A stretch of DNA of 34,771 bases from positions 1-34,771 of the forward strand of contig CACWHY010000022.1 of the NCBI GenBank assembly GCA_902760805.1. Direction: 5' to 3'. Both the position numbers and the translations under genes were made by a program. Shown in pieces: positions 6,121 through 12,235 of the stretch. The stretch is from Ruminococcus flavefaciens. GTDB lineage: Bacteria; Bacillota; Clostridia; Oscillospirales; Ruminococcaceae. The notes beneath the pieces were generated by a model that was given only the letters and a program-made list of their open reading frames with translations, made no database searches and had not been told where the DNA came from. How positions within the stretch are numbered: position 1 is the first letter of the stretch; every line of letters starts with the position of its first letter.

Positions 6121-7440
6121 TCATATCTTCATTTTCAGCACACTTCTTGCATAGGCCAGGCTTTGGCGGAGGACATTTTCCTTCTCCAGCCCAGCAAGGC
6201 GGAGCTTGTGAGCGTACTCCAGGATCTGAGCCATCTCCTCTCCCGGCGAGATCCCGGCTTCGATCAGATCCTTTCCGGAAACGAATGGCCGCTCCATTAT
6301 CCGGCAGAATTTCTCATAGCGCTCCATTAGGAACTGCTCTGAGCTGTCGTTTTGAGGCAGCTTCCCCAGACCGTCGCAGATACTGAGCTGGATCAGATCG
6401 AAGGGCTCCACCGAGAGATCGAACATCCGGTTTGTGCGCTTCAGCTTTGAACGTGACTTTGCCAGCTTGTTGGGATCCATGTGGAGCTGGGTCATGTTCA
6501 GAACGTACCGTTTCAGCCTTTTATCGGAGGTCAGCCTCGCCAGGAAGCTCCTCACCAGCGGCAGGCCCTCTGTCTCGTGGCCGTAGGAGTGTACCACGCC
6601 GTTTTCCTCAGTGGTAGCGACAGCCTTGCCGAAGTCGTGGCAGAGAGCGCTCATCATGAGCCCCAGAGGAAAATGGGCGGTATCTCGGCGTTTTGCGGCC
6701 TCATCCACCACCATCATGGTGTGTACCCACACATCGCCCTCCTGGTGATAATACCTGTTTTGGGGAACTCCGATCAGCGCCTCCAGCTCAGGCATCCAGC
6801 AGCTGAGCTGCTCCATTTTGCGGAGCTCCTCAAAGAAGACCGAAGGCCGCTCAGATCGAAGGAGAGCCTTTGAGATCTCTCCCATGACACGCTCCCCTGC
6901 AAGCTGAGAAACGTCTATTTTTCGGCAAAGATCAAGAGTTTCCTCTTCTACTGAGAAGCCATAGCGTGCTGCCAGCTGAGCTGTGCGGAAGGCCCTCAGA
7001 GGGTCACTTGCGAAGGTATCGTCGTCCACCCGGCGCAGCAGCTTTCTCTCAATGTCCTCCCTGCCGCCGAAGTGGTCGGTGAGCTGGCCGGTGAGGACGT
7101 TCTCCATGATCGAATTTAAGCTCAGATCACGGCGTCTGGCTGCCTCAAATGTGCCGATATTGGGGGCTTCACAGCCATTATCGTCCCGAGGGAGCGAGAT
7201 GTCGAGCCCACGCCCGGCCAGCCCGTATACACCGAAGCTCCGGCCATGCTCAAGGACAGTCCCCACCTCCCCCAGCAGCTCTCTGAGCTTCTCACCGGGG
7301 ACCCCGTGGATCTCTATGTCGATGTCCTTGCACGGGCAGCCAAGGAGCTTGTCTCGGACGCAGCCGCCTACGAAATAGGCACGGCCGCCCTGAGCCTCCA
7401 CCAGCTGAGCAATTTGTTTTGCGGTTTCAAGGTCGGTCAT
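6121..7440 (-). CDS. cca: CCA-adding tRNA nucleotidyltransferase with HD domain
   Basis: A 439-residue class II CCA-adding enzyme, which builds or repairs the 3' CCA end of tRNAs from CTP and ATP. The head domain has VGGCVRDKLLG (residues 24-34), the catalytic Asp pair in KDIDIEI (D39, D41) and LDISLPR with a third Asp. RRDLSLNSI and DPLRAFRTAQLAARYGF form the neck and nucleotide-selection region. The C-terminal half contains an HD phosphohydrolase domain (VHTMMVVDEA, LCHDFGKA, YGHETEG), as in Escherichia coli-type enzymes, which process 2',3'-cyclic phosphate ends. The start at 7440 has GGAGG 8 bp upstream. The gene overlaps the WYL gene by 14 bp, so it is translationally coupled, and the operon lies opposite the Ro-like gene. 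The HD domain suits repair of broken tRNA. Confidence 0.95.
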   Translation of the reverse strand: MTDLETAKQIAQLVEAQGGRAYFVGGCVRDKLLGCPCKDIDIEIHGVPGEKLRELLGEVGTVLEHGRSFGVYGLAGRGLDISLPRDDNGCEAPNIGTFEAARRRDLSLNSIMENVLTGQLTDHFGGREDIERKLLRRVDDDTFASDPLRAFRTAQLAARYGFSVEEETLDLCRKIDVSQLAGERVMGEISKALLRSERPSVFFEELRKMEQLSCWMPELEALIGVPQNRYYHQEGDVWVHTMMVVDEAAKRRDTAHFPLGLMMSALCHDFGKAVATTEENGVVHSYGHETEGLPLVRSFLARLTSDKRLKRYVLNMTQLHMDPNKLAKSRSKLKRTNRMFDLSVEPFDLIQLSICDGLGKLPQNDSSEQFLMERYEKFCRIMERPFVSGKDLIEAGISPGEEMAQILEYAHKLRLAGLEKENVLRQSLAYARSVLKMKI

Positions 7441-8437
7441 TTTTCCAGCCTCCATCGAATTTTTCCAGCAGCTCCACCTGCCTGCGCACACGGTCTCTGG
7501 CCTGTAATCTTAGCCGCTCAGGACCCATGATCTCAATGACCGGACCGAAGCTGAGCAGCTTGATCAACAGCTCGATCTCGTCATGAACGTCGTACCACAG
7601 CTCAACAGTGTGCTCCCCTGTTTCCGGGTCACGGACAGAGTGCTTCTCGAATGAGGCGAACTCCAGCATGAAGCGCTCCACCGCATTGCGCTCGGGAGTT
7701 ACCCTGATGACCGCCGGCGAGCTGCACTTTCTGCTGGAAAAATAGCTGTCCATGGAGATCTCCTCCGTGAAGACCTGACCTGTATCACGAACGCTGCGGA
7801 TCCGGCCGATGTTGATCATGCCGCTGTCGGAGATCTTGCCGCCCTTCAGCTGATAGCAGTACACCCGAAACCGGTCGTTCCGTGGAGAATACTCCATTTT
7901 CAGCATGACGAAGCTGCCGAAGATCCGGTTTTTCTTTCCTGAAACGAAGCCGATCTCCAGGATACTTCTGTCCTTGACCGCCCTGAGGATCTTGCGGAAA
8001 TTGGCTATATACTCAGGGTCGGAGTAGGGATCGTGCTCAGTGGGACGGTCGGTGGTGCGGAACTGCTCCTGCCGGTAGAGGGGCACTGTTCCGGAAAGCC
8101 GCCTTTCAAGCTCAGCCAGGGCGTCCTCCTCCATGAAGAGCCTGATCCTTGGGTCGGAGAGCTTTGCCTTCAGCCAGCTTTTTTGCAGGCCTGTGAGGAT
8201 CCTGGGCGGAGCATTTTTCGTGACTCTCCTCAGACTGCCGTCCTTTTCTCTGCGGAAAAGCCCCCAATCCTCGCTGCCGGGGATCAGCTTTTGGGGCAGG
8301 AAGAGGATCGAGTCCCGGAAGCCGCCTCGGAAGATCGCCTCCCGGACGGTCTTATCGTCAGTTGTGCCAAGGGTCAGGAGCTTGGCTGCGATCCGGAAAT
8401 ATGCTCCGTAAAGCTCACTGAATATGTTCATCTTCAT
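7427..8437 (-). CDS. WYL-domain regulator (second of a PafBC-like pair)
   Basis: A 336-residue protein with a C-terminal WYL-type domain. The N-terminal half has a winged-helix-like segment (VREAIFRGGF, VTKNAPPRILTGLQKSWL). A beta-rich ligand-sensing region follows (ILEIGFVSGKKNR, FRVYCYQLKG, GMINIGRIRSV), then a WYL C-terminal extension (VTPERNAVERFMLEF, EIELLIKLLSFGPVIEIMGPE). WYL proteins are known as transcription factors or effectors that sense nucleic acids or nucleotides. It overlaps the upstream WYL gene by 23 bp and the downstream cca by 14 bp; an upstream GTG at 8440 is the alternative start. Being coupled to both, it probably works with the first WYL protein as a heterodimer, in the manner of PafB and PafC. 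The target promoter may be the divergent Ro-like gene. Confidence 0.8.
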   Translation of the reverse strand: MKMNIFSELYGAYFRIAAKLLTLGTTDDKTVREAIFRGGFRDSILFLPQKLIPGSEDWGLFRREKDGSLRRVTKNAPPRILTGLQKSWLKAKLSDPRIRLFMEEDALAELERRLSGTVPLYRQEQFRTTDRPTEHDPYSDPEYIANFRKILRAVKDRSILEIGFVSGKKNRIFGSFVMLKMEYSPRNDRFRVYCYQLKGGKISDSGMINIGRIRSVRDTGQVFTEEISMDSYFSSRKCSSPAVIRVTPERNAVERFMLEFASFEKHSVRDPETGEHTVELWYDVHDEIELLIKLLSFGPVIEIMGPERLRLQARDRVRRQVELLEKFDGGWKNDRP

Positions 8438-9683
8438 CACCGCCGTACATTTTATCCATTCGGTAAATATCGCTGTAAAACCGCTGTCTTACGCTGCTTG
8501 GGCCGCCTTCCACACGCTTTATCCTGCCGATGAATGTCTTGACCCAGTGCATGATCTCGTTGACGTCAAGCACGTCTGCGGTGAGGGTGAAGATATGGTC
8601 GCCGGTGCGCTCAAGAGTGCAGCAGCGCTTCTCCCGCTGAAGCCGCTCAATGACGTAGTATTCACGGATCGGGTCTGCGAAAAACTCTATCCTCATGGGT
8701 GACCTTCCGGCGCTCTCTGAGGAAAAGCCGAAGGACACTCCGAAGCACCGGGCTGCGGCCTTGCGGAAGCTCTCATCCAGCCGTTTGTGATCCTCACAGA
8801 CCTGCCCCACCTTGACGCTCCTGATGTTGTCCAGCCGCATAGCCACAAATCGCCTGAGATCCGGGGCATAGCCTGCCGCATAGCGCCTTCCGGTCTGGGC
8901 TGAGGAGAAGATCTGCATGGGCAAAAGGGGCATCTCCCTTTCGGTCTTTTCGGAGCTGTTTTGCCCGGGAAATACTGCTGCTGTTATGTATCGGTGCTCA
9001 TCTATCGCCCTGAGAAGATCCGGCAGCAGCAGATCCTCCAGTGTGTGCATCAGGTAGTTGTGCTTGATGAAGAAAAGGTCGTTTTTCAGATCCAGAGACT
9101 TCATTATGCTGTTGCCCACAACACCGAAGGACTGCACCTCTGAGAAGAATTTCACGGCGTCCTCAAGGCCGGGGACCGCAGAAAGGTACTCGTCCGCTCG
9201 GTCCTTTGTCAGAGAGTAGACCAGTGACTTCCCCGATCTTTCCGCAAGGACGATCCCCTCATCGGTGTATTCACGGAGCTTGTTGCGCACAGTCTGCTCC
9301 TCGAAAATGAAGCCGTATTCGCTCTCCAGAAGATCCACGATCCTCCGCAGGGGCAGCCTCTCCTCCTGAGAGAGAATGTCCAGAAGCAGAAAGTGAAGGC
9401 GGATGTCGTTGTCGGTGAAGCTCCTGGAATAAAAGGCGCTGTACAGAGGATTTTCGGGGATATGACCGCTGTCCACGGAGATCGACACCTGCCTTCCACG
9501 AACTGAGTCGTCATAGCGCATATAGTCCCCGATCCAGCTCTCCGCCCGGCGCTTCTCGTCGTCGTAGGTGCGGGAGCTCTTCCTATTGAAATCGCTCCTG
9601 ATCTTGCTTCCGTATATGAAAAAATCCCGAAGGTAATCTCTTGTTTTGTCGAAGTTTTTTATCAGCTCAGAAAAGCCAGCCAT
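8415..9683 (-). CDS. WYL-domain regulator with N-terminal helix-turn-helix (first of pair)
   Basis: A 422-residue protein. The first part (SELIKNFDKTRDYLRDFFIYG) is followed by a long region ending in a winged helix (LLDILSQEERLPLRRIVDLL, EQTVRNKLREYTDEGI, SGKSLVYSLT). The second half carries a WYL-like core (HRYITAAVF, LPMQIFSSAQTGRRY, LRRFVAMRLDNIRSV) and a WYL C-terminal domain (MRIEFFADPIREYYVIERL). The start at 9683 has AAGGA 9 bp upstream; earlier ATG codons lie almost at the transcription start. It leads the operon WYL-WYL-cca and is divergent from the Ro-like gene, with both promoters inside about 100 bp. By analogy with PafBC and similar pairs it should be a DNA-binding regulator responding to a nucleic acid signal; this is inference. 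Confidence 0.82.
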   Translation of the reverse strand: MAGFSELIKNFDKTRDYLRDFFIYGSKIRSDFNRKSSRTYDDEKRRAESWIGDYMRYDDSVRGRQVSISVDSGHIPENPLYSAFYSRSFTDNDIRLHFLLLDILSQEERLPLRRIVDLLESEYGFIFEEQTVRNKLREYTDEGIVLAERSGKSLVYSLTKDRADEYLSAVPGLEDAVKFFSEVQSFGVVGNSIMKSLDLKNDLFFIKHNYLMHTLEDLLLPDLLRAIDEHRYITAAVFPGQNSSEKTEREMPLLPMQIFSSAQTGRRYAAGYAPDLRRFVAMRLDNIRSVKVGQVCEDHKRLDESFRKAAARCFGVSFGFSSESAGRSPMRIEFFADPIREYYVIERLQREKRCCTLERTGDHIFTLTADVLDVNEIMHWVKTFIGRIKRVEGGPSSVRQRFYSDIYRMDKMYGGDEDEHIQ

Positions 9684-9707
9684 TTCTCCACTTCCTTCCA
9701 TACATCT

Positions 9708-9737
9708 AATATAACACAAAACCGGGCGGCATTTCAA
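9708..9737 (-). promoter_or_regulatory. Promoter of the WYL-WYL-cca operon
   Basis: On the minus strand TTGAAA (9737-9732) is followed after 18 bp by TATATT (9713-9708), or after 17 bp by TTATAT. The -10 box is only 25 bp from the first start codon, giving a short leader. Confidence 0.65.
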
Positions 9738-9769
9738 GCCCCAAAAGAATGTACGCAGAAAAAAATAAA

Positions 9770-9797
9770 TGAACTTCCTTCCGGATCATGCTATACT
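9770..9797 (+). promoter_or_regulatory. Probable promoter of the Ro-like gene and its structured leader
   Basis: TATACT at 9792-9797 is a good -10 box, but the -35 region (TGAACT at 9770-9775) is poor, as expected for a promoter needing an activator. It lies 33 bp from the -35 box of the divergent WYL operon, so a WYL regulator could act on both. Transcription would begin at about 9804. Confidence 0.5.
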
Positions 9798-9814
9798 AAG
9801 TTTACTCCCATGAA

Positions 9815-9980
9815 GGGCAAGCGCCCCACCGGTCAAAGACGCATACAGCAATAGTTCTGGAGATATTGCGTCTTGTTAAACGACTCATACAGCAATAGCT
9901 CTTGGATATGAGAATGAGCCGTGTCAAAGTCAGCATCAGCATACACACGATCCAGCGGAGGCCTCTCCGCTGTCTGACTT
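9815..9980 (+). ncRNA. Structured leader RNA with repeated stem-loops before the Ro60-like gene (Y RNA candidate)
   Basis: This non-coding stretch holds three stems. P1 pairs AAGACGCA (9836-9843) with TGCGTCTT (9867-9874). P2 pairs GACTCAT (9882-9888) with ATGAGCC (9914-9920; one mismatch), or CTCATA with TATGAG. P3 pairs AAGTCAG (9927-9933) with CTGACTT (9974-9980) and encloses a perfect 8-bp hairpin with a 4-nt loop (9953-9972). The loop sides of P1 and P2 share CATACAGCAATAG (9842-9854, 9886-9898), then a TCT(T)GGA-type segment and ATAT. CATACA recurs at 9940-9945 in P3. A small GGGC/GCCC hairpin lies at 9815-9826. P3 ends 1-4 bp before the ribosome binding site (AAAGGAG), so it could also control translation. 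Ro proteins bind Y RNAs often encoded beside them; these repeats are my candidate, without a match to a known Y RNA family. Confidence 0.55.
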
Positions 9981-9994
9981 GAAAGGAGCAGAAT

Positions 9995-11464
9995 ATGCTT
10001 GAAATGTTAAAAAATGAACTCAGCTATACATACACCCAGAACGGTGCGATCGCTCTAAATTCCACCGGCGGGAACTGCATGGACCTTTTCTTCAGCGCAG
10101 GCGCAATGCGTGGCGCTTCCAAGGAGGAGATCTCTGCACTTACGATCCACGCCTTTGCAGAGGACCCTGACAAGACCATGAAGATACTCTTCTTCGCCCG
10201 TGACGTGAGAGGCGGCCTTGGCGAGCGCAGGTTTTTCCGCATAGCTATGGGAGCTCTGGCAGGCTATGCACCTGAGTCTGTCAGGAAAAACATCAAGAAT
10301 TTCGCAGAATACGGCCGTTTTGATGACCTGATGGTGCTGCTGGGGACTCCTCTGGAAAATGAGGCCGTTTCTCAGATCAAGGCTCAATTCTCCGCCGATA
10401 TGAAGGCTATGGCGGACGGAAAGAGAGTTTCCCTGCTGGCAAAGTGGATGCCCTCGGTGAATGCCTCCAGCTCCGCCACAAGGATCCGTGGCAAGCGCCT
10501 TGCAGCCCTCATGGGCATGAGAGAGCCTGCCTACAGAAAGGCGCTCTCCGCCCTGCGAAAGTACACCGACATTCTGGAAAACCGCCTCCGTGAGCGTGAC
10601 TACACCTTCGATTACGAGGTGCAGCCTTCCCGTGCCATGTTCAAGTACAGAAACGCTTTCTACCGTAACGACGGTCTCCGCTACAGCCAGTATCTGGACA
10701 AGGTAGAGGTGGGCAGAGCTGTCATGAACACCGGCACCCTCTACCCCTATGATATAGTCCGCAGAGCCCTTACCTACGGTATTTCCGCAGAGGAGATCCG
10801 TTCTCTTGACGTGGCGTGGAAGGCTCTGCCTGACCTTACCGGATCCCGGAAGGAGAATGCGATCGCAGTGATTGACGGCTCCGGATCAATGACGATCGGC
10901 TGCGGGAGCCTTCGCCCTCTGGACGCTGCGCTGTCCCTGGGGATGTACTTCGCAGAGCACAACGTAGGCGCCTTCGCAAACCACTTCATCACCTTCTCTG
11001 AAACACCTCAGCTGGTTGAGATCAAAGGCGGCGACATCGTGGAAAAAGCTCAATACTGCGCCAGCTACAACGAGATCGCCAACACCGATCTGGAGCAGGT
11101 CTTCCTGCTGATCCTCAGGACTGCGCTGAACAACAGAGTTCCCCAGAAGGAGCTCCCCACAAGGCTGTACATCATCTCCGATATGGAGTTCGATGAGGCA
11201 GTCACCGGCGGAAACAGCAAGCCCTTGTTCCGTGAGATGAAGGAGCTGTTCGCACAGCACGGCTACAAGCTGCCTGAGATCGTTTTCTGGAACGTTTCCG
11301 CCAGAATGGGAGCGATCCCCGTAGGGCGCTCAGAAACAGGTGCTGCTCTTGTTTCCGGCTATACACCGGCAGTTTTCGACATGGTGATGAGTGGAGAGCT
11401 CTCCCCTGAGACAGTGATGGAGCAGGTCCTCTCCTCCCCCAGATACGCAAAGATCTCCGCATAA
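9995..11464 (+). CDS. Ro60-like TROVE/DUF2828 protein with vWA domain
   Basis: A 489-residue protein of the TROVE/DUF2828 type, the bacterial relatives of the Ro60 autoantigen. Residues about 1-280 form a HEAT-like helical ring: NCMDLFFSAGAMRGAS, AEDPDKTMKILFFARDVRGG, GRFDDLMVLLGTPLENE, SLLAKWMPSVNASS. This region binds RNA in Ro proteins. Residues about 285-480 form a von Willebrand A domain with an intact MIDAS site (VIDGSGSMT, D294/S296/S298; later ISDMEFDEA). There is no signal peptide or membrane segment, so it is cytoplasmic. The start at 9995 has AAAGGAG 7 bp upstream. It is divergent from the WYL-WYL-cca operon and has a structured leader. In Deinococcus the Ro protein Rsr works with Y RNA and PNPase in RNA decay; a similar role is inferred. 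A terminator follows. Confidence 0.88.
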   Translation: MLEMLKNELSYTYTQNGAIALNSTGGNCMDLFFSAGAMRGASKEEISALTIHAFAEDPDKTMKILFFARDVRGGLGERRFFRIAMGALAGYAPESVRKNIKNFAEYGRFDDLMVLLGTPLENEAVSQIKAQFSADMKAMADGKRVSLLAKWMPSVNASSSATRIRGKRLAALMGMREPAYRKALSALRKYTDILENRLRERDYTFDYEVQPSRAMFKYRNAFYRNDGLRYSQYLDKVEVGRAVMNTGTLYPYDIVRRALTYGISAEEIRSLDVAWKALPDLTGSRKENAIAVIDGSGSMTIGCGSLRPLDAALSLGMYFAEHNVGAFANHFITFSETPQLVEIKGGDIVEKAQYCASYNEIANTDLEQVFLLILRTALNNRVPQKELPTRLYIISDMEFDEAVTGGNSKPLFREMKELFAQHGYKLPEIVFWNVSARMGAIPVGRSETGAALVSGYTPAVFDMVMSGELSPETVMEQVLSSPRYAKISA

Positions 11465-11469
11465 ACAGG

Positions 11470-11496
11470 GCTCCCGGATCACCGGGAGCTCTTTTG
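11470..11496 (+). terminator. Terminator of the Ro-like gene
   Basis: A perfect 8-bp GC-rich stem (11470-11477 with 11482-11489, loop of 4) followed by TCTTTT, 5 bp after the stop codon. Confidence 0.85.
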
Positions 11497-11515
11497 TCAG
11501 AAGTCGAATGAGGGC

Positions 11516-11545
11516 TTGATTTTCCTAGCAAAATGATGTATAATG
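11516..11545 (+). promoter_or_regulatory. Promoter of the PPOX-like gene
   Basis: TTGATT (11516-11521), an 18-bp spacer and TATAAT (11540-11545). The start codon is 41 bp downstream with an AAAGGAGG ribosome binding site. Confidence 0.65.
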
Positions 11546-11585
11546 GATGTAAAATAGCCGCAAGGCAATAAAGGAGGTCTCAGAA

Positions 11586-11981
11586 ATGAGCAGGATCACA
11601 GAAGAATTGAAAAAAGTGGGCGTTTTCTACATCGCAACTACCGACGCAAACGGCGACCCTCACGTTCGTCCATTCGGCGCAGTTGCCGAGTTTGAGGGCG
11701 GTATCTACATATGCACCAACAACCAGAAAAAGTGCTACGCTGAGATGATCGGCCACAGCAAGGTGGAGATCAGCGGCATGGCTCCTGACGGGACTTGGCT
11801 GCGCTTGACCGCAAAGGCTGTCCGTGACGACCGTGACGAGGCAAGAGCCGCTATGCTGGAGCAGTGCCCTGAGCTAGGCAATATGTACAAGGTCGGTGAC
11901 GGCATCTTCGAGGTGCTCAGACTGGAGGACCCGGAGTGCGTGAAGTGCTCCTTCACAGCAGCTCCCGAGATCATCAAGTAA
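11586..11981 (+). CDS. Pyridoxamine 5'-phosphate oxidase-fold flavoprotein
   Basis: A 131-residue split-barrel protein of the PNPOx-like family, which binds FMN (sometimes F420 or heme) as a dimer. The N-terminal ITEELKKVGVFYIATTDANG, then HVRPFGAVAEFEGGIYICTNNQKKCYAEM, is the usual flavin-phosphate-binding barrel. A middle strand (SKVEISGMAPDGTWLRLTAKAV) follows, with an end of about the right length (120-140 residues). It is monocistronic, with its own promoter and a perfect terminator, so it is functionally separate from the Ro-like gene. An AAAGGAGG site supports the ATG. Substrate unknown; such single-domain proteins are often stress-linked flavin reductases or FMN-storage proteins. Identity as a biosynthetic PdxH is unlikely given the small size. 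Confidence 0.88.
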   Translation: MSRITEELKKVGVFYIATTDANGDPHVRPFGAVAEFEGGIYICTNNQKKCYAEMIGHSKVEISGMAPDGTWLRLTAKAVRDDRDEARAAMLEQCPELGNMYKVGDGIFEVLRLEDPECVKCSFTAAPEIIK

Positions 11982-11986
11982 ACAGC

Positions 11987-12023
11987 AAAGCCCGGAAACC
12001 TTCGATATTCCGGGCTTTTTGCT
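11987..12023 (+). terminator. Terminator of the PPOX-like gene
   Basis: A perfect 11-bp stem (11987-11997 with 12008-12018, loop of 10) followed by TTGC, directly after the stop codon. The T tract is part of the stem end. Confidence 0.85.
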
Positions 12024-12101
12024 AAGCTGATGTAATGTGATAAAAAAAGCAATAAAATTGATACAATAGTTCATTCACTTTTGTGGAAATTTATTGTATT
12101 C

Positions 12102-12183
12102 TATAATTGTATTAAGCATTGTGTAGGCCGCAGTGCTTTACCTCTCTCTGATATGGCGTTTTCTCTCAGGCAGGAGAAGCGCC
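12102..12183 (+). promoter_or_regulatory. Promoter and leader hairpin of the GH43 gene
   Basis: TATAAT at 12102-12107 is a consensus -10 box with a poor -35 (TTTTGT at 12079-12084), suggesting activation. The leader of about 120 nt can form a stem (GGCG with CGCC plus TTCTC with GAGAA, 12155-12183), then a small CCGC/GCGG hairpin before the ribosome binding site GGAAGGAG. Function unknown; it may stabilise the mRNA. Confidence 0.4.
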
Positions 12184-12235
12184 CGAATATTACCGCTAAG
12201 CGGTCGAATACACTCATCAACGGAAGGAGTTTACT

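Noticed and set aside
9953-9972. Perfect hairpin before the Ro-like gene as a terminator
   Set aside because: No T tract follows and it lies just before the ribosome binding site; better seen as part of the structured leader.
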